DNA of 64,000 nt, from positions 2,728,001 through 2,792,000 of the forward strand of contig NZ_CP080417.1 of the NCBI RefSeq assembly GCF_019457535.1. Direction: 5' to 3'. Shown here piece by piece: positions 35,424 through 44,334 of this stretch. This stretch comes from Shewanella halotolerans. Its GTDB lineage: Bacteria > Pseudomonadota > Gammaproteobacteria > Enterobacterales > Shewanellaceae. The notes beneath the pieces were generated by a model. It ran no database searches. It worked only from the letters and a program-made list of their open reading frames with translations, and was not told the origin of the DNA. How positions within the stretch are numbered: the first letter of the stretch is position 1; each line of letters starts with the position of its first letter. Both the position numbers and the translations under genes were made by a program.

Positions 35424-36665
35424 TTACTCGCCACGTTTAAACAGTAGTGAGCCGTTAGTGCCACCAAAGCCGAATGAGTTACACAGGGCGTAATCGAACG
35501 CATGACTACGTGCCGTGTGGGGCACGAAATCAAGATCGCACCCTTCGTCTGGATTATCCAGATTGATGGTCGGTGGGATCATCTGATCGCGCAGAGCAAG
35601 CAAGGTGATGATCGCCTCAACTGCACCGGCCGCGCCAAGCAGGTGGCCTGTCATCGACTTGGTCGAGCTGACCAGCAGGTTGTAGGCATGGTCGCCAAAC
35701 ACACTCTTCACCGCAGAGGCCTCGGCCTTGTCGCCTGCGGGCGTAGAGGTACCGTGAGCATTAATGTAACCCACGAGCTGCTTGTCGATAGCCGCATCTT
35801 TGATGGCGTTTTCCATCGCCAGGGCAGCGCCAGCTCCATCGGCCGGTGGTGAGGTCATATGGAAGGCGTCGCCGCTCATACCAAAACCAACCAGCTCACC
35901 ATAGATGGTCGCGCCGCGCGCCTTAGCGTGCTCATACTCTTCCATCACCATGATGCCGGCGCCGTCACCTATGACGAAACCATCTCTGTCTTTATCCCAA
36001 GGACGACTTGCAGCAACAGGATCTTCGTTGCGGGTAGACAGCGCCTTGGCCGAACCAAAACCACCGACGGCCAGCGGACAGGTTACATCTTCTGCGCCAC
36101 CGGCAATCATCACATCGGCATCGCCGTATGCGATAGTGCGTGCGGCAAAGCCGATATTATGTACGCCCGTGGTACAGGCGGTGGTAACCGCGAAATTAGG
36201 GCCTGTCATGCCGTACTTGATCGACAGGTGACCGGCGATCATGTTGATGATGGTGCTCGGCACGAAAAATGGCGAGATCTTGCGTGGACCGCCCTTTAAC
36301 AAGGCTGAGTGGGCCGCCTCGATCAGCGGCATACCGCCCATACCGGCGCCGATAGCTGTACCCACACGGGTGGGATCTTCCACTTCCATATTCAAACCGG
36401 CATCTTCGATCGCCTGGATACCTGCCGCCATGCCGTATTGGATGAAGAGATCCATCTTGCGGGCTTCTTTCTTTGGCAGGTACTGCTCTACGTCAAAATC
36501 TTTGACCGAGCCGCTAAAACGAGTAGAGAACTCGCTGGCATCAAATTTGGTTATCGGTGCGATACCGCTCTGTCCCGCAAGCAGGGCTTTCCAGGACGCC
36601 TCTACGGTATTGCCCACAGGGGTCACGAGACCAATACCTGTGACGACTACACGACGTTTAGACAC
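35424..36665 (-). CDS. fabF: 3-oxoacyl-ACP synthase II (KAS II)
   Basis: This condensing enzyme elongates acyl-ACP with malonyl-ACP and governs temperature-dependent formation of cis-vaccenate. The nucleophile cysteine lies in 'VTTACTTGVHN', and both catalytic histidines are visible ('NAHGTSTPAGD', 'STKSMTGHLLGAAG'). I chose GTG at 36665 (413 residues, as in E. coli), with AAGGTG before it; an ATG at 36680 would put that site inside the gene. It follows acpP with a terminator hairpin in between, so its expression may be partly uncoupled. Confidence 0.96.
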   Translation of the reverse strand: MSKRRVVVTGIGLVTPVGNTVEASWKALLAGQSGIAPITKFDASEFSTRFSGSVKDFDVEQYLPKKEARKMDLFIQYGMAAGIQAIEDAGLNMEVEDPTRVGTAIGAGMGGMPLIEAAHSALLKGGPRKISPFFVPSTIINMIAGHLSIKYGMTGPNFAVTTACTTGVHNIGFAARTIAYGDADVMIAGGAEDVTCPLAVGGFGSAKALSTRNEDPVAASRPWDKDRDGFVIGDGAGIMVMEEYEHAKARGATIYGELVGFGMSGDAFHMTSPPADGAGAALAMENAIKDAAIDKQLVGYINAHGTSTPAGDKAEASAVKSVFGDHAYNLLVSSTKSMTGHLLGAAGAVEAIITLLALRDQMIPPTINLDNPDEGCDLDFVPHTARSHAFDYALCNSFGFGGTNGSLLFKRGE

Positions 36666-36786
36666 GTTTTCACCTTTCACTAGAATAAGATGGGAGGTCT
36701 CAAAAGAGACCGGAAAAACAAGGCTTATTAGGTTATAGCACAGGAAACTCAGGCGGGCATCCGCCCTCTCCTGCTGCTAGCCCTCA

Positions 36787-36821
36787 AACAAAAACAGGCG
36801 GCATAATTGCCGCCTGTTTTA
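36787..36821 (-). terminator. Intrinsic terminator between acpP and fabF
   Basis: ACAGGCGGCA-TAAT-TGCCGCCTGT with flanking A- and T-runs lies 13 bases after the acpP stop on the minus strand. It would let acpP be expressed at higher level than fabF, which begins about 120 bases further on. Confidence 0.82.
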
Positions 36822-36833
36822 GAGAATTCAGTA

Positions 36834-37067
36834 TTACTGATTCTTAGAAACGTAATCGATCGCTGCTTGAACAGTAGTGATCTTTTCAGCTTCTTCATCA
36901 GGGATCTCAGTGTCAAACTCTTCTTCTAGAGCCATTACCAACTCAACGGTGTCCAGAGAATCTGCACCTAGGTCGTCAACGAAAGATGCTGCTGGTTTTA
37001 CGTCTTCTTCTTTAACGCCCAGTTGCTCGATAATGATTTTCTTTACACGTTCTTCGATGTTGCTCAT
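36834..37067 (-). CDS. acpP: Acyl carrier protein
   Basis: This 77-residue acidic helix bundle is the carrier of growing acyl chains in fatty-acid synthesis. The phosphopantetheine attachment serine is Ser37 in 'DDLGADSLDTVEL'. An AGGAAAG site lies before the ATG. The 160-base gap before it holds a palindrome (37150-37170), and a terminator follows the gene, so acpP probably has its own abundant short transcript in addition to operon read-through. Confidence 0.97.
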   Translation of the reverse strand: MSNIEERVKKIIIEQLGVKEEDVKPAASFVDDLGADSLDTVELVMALEEEFDTEIPDEEAEKITTVQAAIDYVSKNQ

Positions 37068-37149
37068 TAGTTTTCTTTCCTATTCAAATTACGCACTTGC
37101 GTAAGATTGCGAGTAGTTTATTCAATTTGGCACACAATGCAAGCTTAAC

Positions 37150-37170
37150 TTTTGTGGTCTAACCACAAAA
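37150..37170. promoter_or_regulatory. Perfect palindrome upstream of acpP, FadR-like
   Basis: TTTTGTGGT-CTA-ACCACAAAA has nine-base perfect arms around three bases, 80-100 bases before the acpP ATG. The core TGGT-N3-ACCA has the same spacing as E. coli FadR operators (core TGGTCNGACCA) and differs from that core at one base. FadR is known to regulate fatty-acid synthesis genes in E. coli. A role here is inferred; a hairpin in the mRNA is the alternative. Confidence 0.4.
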
Positions 37171-37227
37171 CCTACGTAAGTCTACGCCAAAAATCAATCA
37201 AAATCAGTCAGTTGTTATAACCGACGT

Positions 37228-37974
37228 TTAAACCATGTACATGCCGCCGTTTACATGCAGAGTTTCCCCTGTGATGTAAGCCGCTGAATCCGATGCTAAA
37301 AACAGTACAGCATTTGCAATCTCTTGCGGCTGTCCCAGTCTTTCCATAGGAACTTGTGACATAATACCTTTTTGCTGCTCTTCCGTCAGCTCATCTGTCA
37401 TATCGGTCTGGATAAACCCAGGAGCAATAGCATTCACTGTTATTTGACGAGATGCAACCTCTCTTGCAAGAGATTTTGTAAATCCAATCAAACCAGCCTT
37501 TGCTGCGCAATAGTTTGTCTGACCTGCATTGCCCATTGTGCCTACAACAGAGCCAATGTTAATAATACGGCCACTGCGCTTCTTCATCATTGCACGTAAC
37601 ACCTGCTTTGAGGTGCGATAGAGAGAGGTCAGGTTGGTATCTATGATATCCGTCCACTCATCTTCCTTCATACGCATCAAGAGATTGTCGCGCGTGATAC
37701 CCGCATTGTTTACCAGAATATCAACTTCACCGACTTTTTCTTTGATCGAGGCAAATAAATGGTCAATTGACTCACCATCGGTGACATTTAATACTAATCC
37801 ATGACCTTTATCACCCAGATATTCCTGGATAGCGGCTGCGCCACGCTCGCTGGTCGCGGTGCCGATAACCAGCGCACCGGCCTCGACCAACGTCTCTGCA
37901 ACCGCACGGCCAATACCGCGGCTAGCACCAGTTACCAGGGCAACCTTGCCGGTTAAATCTAGATTGAAACTCAT
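37228..37974 (-). CDS. fabG: 3-oxoacyl-ACP reductase
   Basis: This 248-residue short-chain dehydrogenase reduces 3-oxoacyl-ACP with NADPH. The nucleotide motif 'VTGASRGIG' near 15-23, the 'NNAGITRDNLLMRM' segment and the catalytic Ser-Tyr-Lys set ('NIGSVVG', 'YCAAKAG') are intact. An AGGAG site precedes the ATG; the gap to fabD is 10 bases. It is part of plsX-fabH-fabD-fabG-acpP. Confidence 0.97.
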   Translation of the reverse strand: MSFNLDLTGKVALVTGASRGIGRAVAETLVEAGALVIGTATSERGAAAIQEYLGDKGHGLVLNVTDGESIDHLFASIKEKVGEVDILVNNAGITRDNLLMRMKEDEWTDIIDTNLTSLYRTSKQVLRAMMKKRSGRIINIGSVVGTMGNAGQTNYCAAKAGLIGFTKSLAREVASRQITVNAIAPGFIQTDMTDELTEEQQKGIMSQVPMERLGQPQEIANAVLFLASDSAAYITGETLHVNGGMYMV

Positions 37975-37984
37975 CTATTACTCC

Positions 37985-38911
37985 TTATTCACTCAGCGCG
38001 GCAACAGAGGCGGGATCGTTCGCCACTTTCGCACTCAGCGATTTATTAATTCTTTTCGCTAACCCGGTAAGTACCTTACCTGGGCCCACTTCAACCAGCT
38101 GGCTAACGCCCTCTGCCGCCATCTTCTCAACGGTCTCAGACCATCTGACCGGGCAGTATAGCTGACGCACTAGGGCATCTTTAATGGCTTCGACTGACTC
38201 AGGCGTGGCGACATCGACGTTGTTGACAACAGGAATGCTAGGCGCACTGAAGCTCAATGCGTCCAGCGCCTTGGCCAGTTCATCAGCTGCAGGCTTCATC
38301 AATTGACAGTGAGAAGGCACGCTCACAGGCAAGGCAACGGCCATCTTGGCACCGGCCGCCTTACAGGCATCCGCCGCGCGCTCAACCGCCGCTTTCTCAC
38401 CTGCGATGACCACTTGACCAGGACTGTTAAAGTTAACCGGTGCAACCACCTCACCCTGGGCCGCCTCTTCACAGGCTTTAGCTATGCCGTCGTTATCCAG
38501 ACCGATAATAGCAAACATGGCGCCGGTACCAGCAGGCACCGCCTGTTGCATCAGCTGACCACGAAGCTCAACCAGCTTCACCGCATCTTTAAAGTCGATC
38601 ACGCCGGCGCATACCAGCGCAGAGTACTCACCTAGGCTGTGGCCGGCAAGCAAGGCTGGCTTAGACGCAGAAGTGGCTTGGATCGCGCGCCAGATGGCGA
38701 CGCTTGCGGTAAGCAATGCAGGCTGGGTCTTATCGGTCTGATTCAGAGACTCGGCAGGTCCCTCCTGTACCAGTTGCCATAAATCATAGCCTAACACTTC
38801 GCTCGCTTCGGCGAAGGTTTGACCGACGACTTCATGTTCCGCCGCCATGTCGGCCAACATGCCTACGGCCTGAGAACCTTGCCCAGGGAAGACATAAGCA
38901 ATCTTTTCCAT
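37985..38911 (-). CDS. fabD: Malonyl-CoA:ACP transacylase
   Basis: This 308-residue enzyme moves malonate from CoA to ACP, supplying the extender unit. The nucleophile serine lies in 'GHSLGEYSAL' and the oxyanion start 'FPGQGSQ' in the first 15 residues; the later histidine is in 'VSVPSHCQLMKP'. The gene is 46 bases after fabH and 10 before fabG on the same strand. Confidence 0.96.
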   Translation of the reverse strand: MEKIAYVFPGQGSQAVGMLADMAAEHEVVGQTFAEASEVLGYDLWQLVQEGPAESLNQTDKTQPALLTASVAIWRAIQATSASKPALLAGHSLGEYSALVCAGVIDFKDAVKLVELRGQLMQQAVPAGTGAMFAIIGLDNDGIAKACEEAAQGEVVAPVNFNSPGQVVIAGEKAAVERAADACKAAGAKMAVALPVSVPSHCQLMKPAADELAKALDALSFSAPSIPVVNNVDVATPESVEAIKDALVRQLYCPVRWSETVEKMAAEGVSQLVEVGPGKVLTGLAKRINKSLSAKVANDPASVAALSE

Positions 38912-38957
38912 TTTTATATACCTTTACTAAATCAATGTATTCTAGTACTAAAATCGA

Positions 38958-39917
38958 CTAAAAACGAACGAGCGCGCTGCCCCAGGCAAATCCGGCACCG
39001 AAGGCCTCGAGAAGCAGAAGCTGACCACGTTGAATACGTCCGTCGCGCACCGCCTCATCCAGGGCAATAGGCACAGAGGCAGCCGAGGTATTACCATGTT
39101 TAGCCAGGGTCAATACTACCTTGTCCAGGCTCATGTCGAGCTTCTTAGCGGTCGCCTTGATGATGCGGAAATTCGCCTGATGGGGCACCAGCCAGTCGAT
39201 CTCAGATTTATCAATCTGGTTGATACGTAGCGTCTCTGTGACCACATGAGAAAGCTGAGTCACGGCGACCTTGAAGACGTCATTGCCCTTCATCGTCATA
39301 TAGCCGACGGCCTCTGAAGACTCACTGGCTCTTGGCGGGAAGGAACATTTCAGCAGATCGCCTTGACGGCCATCGGCGTAAATATGGGTCGAGATGATGC
39401 CCGGCTCTTCTGAGGCGCCCACAACGGCGGCGCCGGCGCCATCCCCGAACAAAATAATGGTGGTGCGATCTTCAGGCTCACACAAACGTGACAGAACATC
39501 GGCACCAATCACCAAGACTTTCTTGGCCGCCCCCGTCTTCACAAACTGATCGGCAACCGACAACGCGTAGACAAAGCCAGAGCAAGCGGCGGCGACATCG
39601 AAAGCCGGAATGGTATGCACGCCCAGCATAGCCTGAATTTCACAGGCCGCGGCAGGAAAGGCGTTATTGGCGCTCGTGGTGCCACATACGATCATATCCA
39701 GCTCGCTAGGGTCTACCCCTGCCATTTCCAGGGCGCGCACGGCTGCGGCGTAACCCATGGTTGATACTGATTCGTCTTCGGCGGCTATTCTGCGCTCTGA
39801 AATACCGGTACGTTCAACAATCCACTGGTCACTGGTATCCACCATCTTTTCCAGATCTTGATTGCTACGGACTTGCGCTGGCAAATAACTACCAGTTCCG
39901 AGAATTTTTGTATGCAT
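38958..39917 (-). CDS. fabH: 3-oxoacyl-ACP synthase III (KAS III)
   Basis: This 319-residue enzyme starts fatty-acid synthesis by condensing acetyl-CoA with malonyl-ACP. The catalytic cysteine lies in 'DVAAACSGFVYAL', and the His/Asn pair in 'LVPHQANFRII' and 'KHGNTSAAS'. It begins nine bases after plsX. No convincing ribosome-binding site precedes its ATG, which suggests coupling to plsX translation. Confidence 0.96.
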   Translation of the reverse strand: MHTKILGTGSYLPAQVRSNQDLEKMVDTSDQWIVERTGISERRIAAEDESVSTMGYAAAVRALEMAGVDPSELDMIVCGTTSANNAFPAAACEIQAMLGVHTIPAFDVAAACSGFVYALSVADQFVKTGAAKKVLVIGADVLSRLCEPEDRTTIILFGDGAGAAVVGASEEPGIISTHIYADGRQGDLLKCSFPPRASESSEAVGYMTMKGNDVFKVAVTQLSHVVTETLRINQIDKSEIDWLVPHQANFRIIKATAKKLDMSLDKVVLTLAKHGNTSAASVPIALDEAVRDGRIQRGQLLLLEAFGAGFAWGSALVRF

Positions 39918-39926
39918 AAGGAGATA

Positions 39927-40955
39927 TCAGTTATTTATGTCTAAAAGGATCGACTCAAGACGCTCTTCGATCATCTTGGGGAGCCGACGTTGTGCTTCGG
40001 TCACTGCCAAACTAATTGCTTGTAAATAGGCAGATTCATCCGCACTTCCATGACTTTTTACTACAATTCCGCGCAATCCTATCAGACTTGCTCCGTTATA
40101 GTGGTCGGGGTTCATCTGATTTAAAACACTATTAATGCGCGGGGCGATTAACTTGGCCAGTAATCGTACAAAAAAGCCTTGAGTTAAGCCTTTCTTCAAC
40201 TGATGGACGAGGAGCCTTGCGATCCCCTCTGAGGTTTTCAGGGTAATGTTGCCAACGAAACCGTCACAGACGATGACGTCGACATTACCCGAATAGATGT
40301 CATCGCCTTCAATAAATCCGGCGTAATTAAGCTGAGGACTTTGCTGCAGTAATTGTCCCGCCTGCTGCACCTGATCGTTACCCTTGATCTCTTCGATGCC
40401 CACGTTAAGCAGGGCCACCTTAGGGGCAGGATTCTTATCCACCGCCTCACACAGAACCGAACCCATCACCGCAAACTGAAACAGGGTTTCCGAGCAGCAG
40501 GAGACGTTGGCACCGAGATCCAGCAGATATACGGGTTTATGATTGACTGCAGGTAAGCAGCTTACCAGGGCCGGTCTATCTATGCCGGGAAGCGTCTTGA
40601 GTAACACCTTGGAGATGGCCATCAGGGCCCCGGTGTTACCCGCGCTTAAACAGGCCTGTGCCTTCTTGTCACGCACCAGCTCGATTGCCAGACGCATAGA
40701 GCTTTGCTTACAGTTGCGCAGCGCATGCACGGGGCGATCGCACATCTTCACCACTTCTGTGGTGTGCACAAGTTCAATACGCGAGAGTATGTCAGATTCA
40801 AGGTGGCTTAGCAGAGGTTCGATTTGCGACCTGTCCCCCACCATGATGACGTGTAAGAAGGGGTATAAGCGAAGTGCCTGCAGAGTTGCAGGCACTGTGA
40901 TGCGGGGACCAAAGTCGCCCCCCATCGCATCTAACGCAAGCGTCAGATTAGTCAT
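39927..40955 (-). CDS. plsX: Phosphate acyltransferase PlsX
   Basis: This protein of about 342 residues makes acyl-phosphate from acyl-ACP for the PlsY step of phospholipid synthesis. The start 'LALDAMGGDFGP' and the segment 'VVCDGFVGNITLKTSEG' are typical. I chose ATG at 40955; TTG two codons upstream is less likely. It lies 14 bases after rpmF, and neither start has a good ribosome-binding site, so translational coupling to rpmF is likely. Confidence 0.95.
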   Translation of the reverse strand: MTNLTLALDAMGGDFGPRITVPATLQALRLYPFLHVIMVGDRSQIEPLLSHLESDILSRIELVHTTEVVKMCDRPVHALRNCKQSSMRLAIELVRDKKAQACLSAGNTGALMAISKVLLKTLPGIDRPALVSCLPAVNHKPVYLLDLGANVSCCSETLFQFAVMGSVLCEAVDKNPAPKVALLNVGIEEIKGNDQVQQAGQLLQQSPQLNYAGFIEGDDIYSGNVDVIVCDGFVGNITLKTSEGIARLLVHQLKKGLTQGFFVRLLAKLIAPRINSVLNQMNPDHYNGASLIGLRGIVVKSHGSADESAYLQAISLAVTEAQRRLPKMIEERLESILLDINN

Positions 40956-40969
40956 CGGCAATCAACAGA

Positions 40970-41140
40970 TTACTTGTTGATAACCTTTTGACCACGGTAG
41001 TAACCGTCTGCAGTCACGTTGTGACGACGGTGTAGTTCACCACTCGTTGCATCAACTGACAGTTGAGCAGTGCTCAACGCGTCGTGTGAACGGCGCATAC
41101 CGCGCTTTGAACGAGATTTTTTATTCTGTTGTACAGCCAT
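40970..41140 (-). CDS. rpmF: 50S ribosomal protein L32
   Basis: This 56-residue basic protein begins MAVQQNKKSRSKRGMRRSHD and contains 'LHRRHNVTADGYYRGQKV', both clear L32 features. It lacks the four-cysteine zinc site of the C-plus form. It lies 17 bases after yceD and 14 before plsX, the conserved order yceD-rpmF-plsX that links ribosome and membrane synthesis. Confidence 0.95.
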   Translation of the reverse strand: MAVQQNKKSRSKRGMRRSHDALSTAQLSVDATSGELHRRHNVTADGYYRGQKVINK

Positions 41141-41157
41141 TTGACCTGTCTCCTAGA

Positions 41158-41682
41158 TTACTTGCTCTTCAGTTTTTCTAACACTGCAAACGGATTTGGA
41201 CGCTCCTCTTGAGCGGGTTCAATCTCGCCTACTACTACATCTTGATCGCCTTTGCTGCAGCTTTCGTCAGCATGCATAGGGATCAAAGGCATAGCTACTA
41301 TCAATTCATCTTCAATCAATTGATGCAGACGAATCTCACCTATCTCATTGCACTCAATAGGGTCATACGCATCCGGGAGCTCATCGATTTCTGCCTCAGA
41401 CCCGCAAGGGCTAAAACAAAAGTCGACCGTAACCTCAGTGGTAAATAGCGTCATGCAACGTTGACATATCAGAGTGAGCTCCGTCACAGCCTTCCCTTTC
41501 AGGTAGACTATCCCCTGTATATCTACACCACATTCAAGCGACACTGCCACATCGGAACAGTCGCCGGCACATAACTCATTTAATCGCTTTAGCTGCACAC
41601 CGGGTACAATGCCTTCATAAGAAAGCTTGCTGGCCGCTGCGCGTATAGGATCAATTGAAACCGGTATCTTTACTGTTTGCAT
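41158..41682 (-). CDS. yceD: YceD (DUF177) 23S rRNA accumulation protein
   Basis: This 174-residue acidic protein has 'LTLICQRCMTLFTTEVTVDFC' with a CxxC-type pair and ends 'RPNPFAVLEKLKSK', both conserved in the YceD family, known to affect 23S rRNA levels. It heads the rpmF-plsX-fab operon. A strong promoter lies so close upstream (41692-41720) that the mRNA leader would be only a few bases; no ribosome-binding site is visible before the ATG. Confidence 0.93.
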   Translation of the reverse strand: MQTVKIPVSIDPIRAAASKLSYEGIVPGVQLKRLNELCAGDCSDVAVSLECGVDIQGIVYLKGKAVTELTLICQRCMTLFTTEVTVDFCFSPCGSEAEIDELPDAYDPIECNEIGEIRLHQLIEDELIVAMPLIPMHADESCSKGDQDVVVGEIEPAQEERPNPFAVLEKLKSK

Positions 41683-41691
41683 AAGGCGCGC

Positions 41692-41720
41692 ATATTATAG
41701 TTTGAATTACCTTGAGTCAA
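41692..41720 (-). promoter_or_regulatory. Strong sigma-70 promoter of the yceD-rpmF-plsX-fab operon
   Basis: On the minus strand, TTGACT (41720-41715) is followed by TATAATAT; the consensus TATAAT is at 15 bases, and TAATAT at the standard 17. The predicted start of transcription is about 41685-41688, only some 4 bases before the yceD ATG at 41682. Confidence 0.6.
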
Positions 41721-42085
41721 AGGAAAATTTATCTCCTTTATCGATCCCGTTAACGAAAGCGATAAAACCCATCAATAATTCAAAAATTGTTGGAGTGAAA
41801 ATTTTACCCAAGGGCCGATGGATACTCAAGCCCCGCACGCTTAAAATAGAAGCATTCGCGCGGCCTTAGTCGCCTCTTTTTATTACCCTTGCCTAAATAT
41901 AGTCCGCACCTTACATATCAGTTTCATCATGCATGTATTTTTGTGCCATTGCGTTCAAACCTTGCTCGCCCATCTCGTCTTCTACACGACTCTATTCTGC
42001 ATTTTTACCCAAGATGGCTTATGATAGCCGCCACTCACATTAAGCTTTGCTCCGCGCAATAGATAACAGATAACAAGGTTAAACC
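41721..42085. other. Divergent yceD/maf gap
   Basis: Apart from the yceD promoter at its left edge, this A/T-rich gap shows no gene. A maf promoter should lie near 42010-42040 (a TATGAT word occurs near 42020), but the -35 partner is weak, so it is not called. Confidence 0.4.
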
Positions 42086-42682
42086 ATGACCCCGGCTATC
42101 ATTCTCGCCTCTACCTCGGTATTTCGTCAGTCTTTGCTTAAGAAGCTGGCCATAGCATTCGACACCTGCGCACCAGAGGTCGACGAGACCCCGATTGCGG
42201 GCGAGTCGGCTCAGCAACTGGTAACACGCCTGGCATTAGCCAAAGCCAAGGCGGGTGCACAGGGCCGTCAGAGCGGGCTCATCATAGGCTCAGATCAAGT
42301 CGCCGTGGTCGATGGCGAGATCATAGGTAAGCCGCTGACTCGTGCCAACGCCATAGCACAACTCGAGCGCGTCTCAGGTAAATCCATCACCTTCTATACC
42401 GGCCTTGCGCTGTTTAACGTGGCCGATAAGACGAGCGAGGTGATCTGCGAGCCCTTCATCGTACACTTCAGGGCGCTAGCGGCCGAACAGATCAAATACT
42501 ATGTCGACACCGAGCAGCCCCTCTACTGCGCAGGCAGCTTCAAATCTGAAGGCCTGGGCATCGCCCTGTTTAAGCGCCTCGAGGGACGGGACCCCAACAC
42601 TCTGGTTGGCTTGCCTCTTATCGCCCTCACCCAGATGTTGCTTAAGCAAGGGGTGGACATCTTGGCGCCGGCGCAGAAATAA
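42086..42682 (+). CDS. yceF: Maf-like nucleoside triphosphate pyrophosphatase (YceF type)
   Basis: This 198-residue protein opens with 'IILASTSVFRQSLLKKL', and has 'SDQVAVVDGEIIGKP' and 'AGSFKSEGLG', all Maf-family motifs. The YceF subgroup hydrolyses m7GTP and related modified nucleotides. Its place divergent from yceD-rpmF-plsX-fabH matches E. coli yceF. It is probably monocistronic. Confidence 0.92.
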   Translation: MTPAIILASTSVFRQSLLKKLAIAFDTCAPEVDETPIAGESAQQLVTRLALAKAKAGAQGRQSGLIIGSDQVAVVDGEIIGKPLTRANAIAQLERVSGKSITFYTGLALFNVADKTSEVICEPFIVHFRALAAEQIKYYVDTEQPLYCAGSFKSEGLGIALFKRLEGRDPNTLVGLPLIALTQMLLKQGVDILAPAQK

Positions 42683-42960
42683 AGGTCATCCGCGAATCAC
42701 TCATCACCATTAATTATCATTTCGTATTTGCCAACCTGTTTTACGGTATCCGGCGGACTCAAACTCAAGATAAAGTCCTTCATAGGGCTTTATTGCCGCC
42801 TGCCAGCAGGCATTCGTTCCAAACAACCCAACATGCTTAGCTTTATTCACTGAATCCAAGCTTCACAAACGGATAAAAACTAGCTACTTTGAAGTTTAAG
42901 ATTTCATACGCCAATAACTTAGCGACAAGGAAGTCAATTGCATTTGGGTGGTTAGCTATT

Positions 42961-44334
42961 ATGACCGATCTCGAAGAAGCGCTTGCCTTGCTCGCCGCCC
43001 CCTGTATCGACGAGCGATTTTTCCAGCGAGCCCTAAAAGCACTGGCGCTGGTGACTCAGTGTCGCTGGGCGGCTTTCGCGCGCCCCTCGATTCATCGCGG
43101 GAAAATTGAGGTGGTCGCCTTTTGCGACGTGAAACAAACCATTCCCGGGTTTGAATTCGATCTCATGGGCTCCCCCTGTGAAGCCATCTATCAGATGCGC
43201 TACCCCAATACCCATCTCTTGTATGCAAATGATCTGCAGCAGCGCTTTCCCGACTTTCAGCTCATCAAAGATCTCGGCGCCGTCAGCTACCAGGCCGAGT
43301 TGATCCTGGACGACGAGGGCGGCCCGATTGGGCATATCTTGGTGATGGATACTCTCCCCCAACGGGAAAACACTAAGTCGCGGGAGTTTTTCCGGCTACT
43401 CGCCCAGCGGATCGGTATCGAATACAAGCGCCTGCTGATGTCGAGGGAATTGTCGGTGCACAAGGAGATGATCGCATCGACCCACCACATGATGTCCTTC
43501 GTCGGCCTCGACTATCGCTATCATGTGGTGTCTAAAGGCTATGAGCACCTGCTTAACTGTGATGCGAGCCAGATCATCGGTAAACATGCCAGCGAGATCC
43601 ACGGCAAGGCGATATTCGAGACCCACCTTAAGCCACTGCTAGACAGATCCTTCGCAGGCGAGTCGATAAATACACAAACCCGCATCCATCCCCCTTCGGT
43701 ACCCGAACCACAATACCTCAACGTCCATCACAACCCGCACCAGGATGAAAATGGCCGAATAAGCGGGGTCATAGTCTCGGCCCACAACATTACCGAGCTG
43801 CATAAGGCAAAAGAGCAAAGCGAATATCTGGCCTTTCATGACTCGCTGACCCAGCTGCCTAATCGACTGGCGCTGTTTAATCACTTCGCCGACTTGTTGT
43901 CTCGCCTAAACCAAAGCCAAGCAGAACTCGCCGTGCTCTATCTGGATCTGGATGATTTCAAGCTGATCAACGACAACTACAACCATCTGGTTGGTGACAA
44001 GGTGCTGCAGAAGGTTGCCGAGATCTTAAGGAAGGTATGCCCAGAGGCTGAGATGGTGGCAAGGATCGGCGGCGACGAGTTCATCATATTGCATAGCTTC
44101 GATGCTCAGGATGAGAGCGACAAAAGCCGCGCACTCTCCGCGCTCTGCCAAAGCCTGAATCAGATGCTTGACGAAGGCATTAGCCATGAGGGAGATCATC
44201 TGAGGCTCGCCGCCAGTATCGGTTGTCACTGGGTCGAGCCGGATCAGAGAGATGTCTCGGCGCTTATCTGTCTGGCGGACAAATCAATGTACCGCAACAA
44301 GCGCCGTAAGCGGCTTAATGAGCCTCGCCAGTGA
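42961..44334 (+). CDS. Soluble diguanylate cyclase with GAF and PAS domains
   Basis: From ATG at 42961 (GGTGG upstream) this is 457 residues; a TTG start at 42889 gives an N-terminal extension that does not look like the domain. A GAF-like region at about 15-155, a PAS domain at about 170-280 and a GGDEF domain follow, with intact GGDEF at 370-374. The RxxD inhibitory site is missing (PEAE in that place). No membrane segment is seen, so the signal is probably cytoplasmic. Its 3' end overlaps the convergent HAD gene by 20 bases. Confidence 0.88.
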   Translation: MTDLEEALALLAAPCIDERFFQRALKALALVTQCRWAAFARPSIHRGKIEVVAFCDVKQTIPGFEFDLMGSPCEAIYQMRYPNTHLLYANDLQQRFPDFQLIKDLGAVSYQAELILDDEGGPIGHILVMDTLPQRENTKSREFFRLLAQRIGIEYKRLLMSRELSVHKEMIASTHHMMSFVGLDYRYHVVSKGYEHLLNCDASQIIGKHASEIHGKAIFETHLKPLLDRSFAGESINTQTRIHPPSVPEPQYLNVHHNPHQDENGRISGVIVSAHNITELHKAKEQSEYLAFHDSLTQLPNRLALFNHFADLLSRLNQSQAELAVLYLDLDDFKLINDNYNHLVGDKVLQKVAEILRKVCPEAEMVARIGGDEFIILHSFDAQDESDKSRALSALCQSLNQMLDEGISHEGDHLRLAASIGCHWVEPDQRDVSALICLADKSMYRNKRRKRLNEPRQ

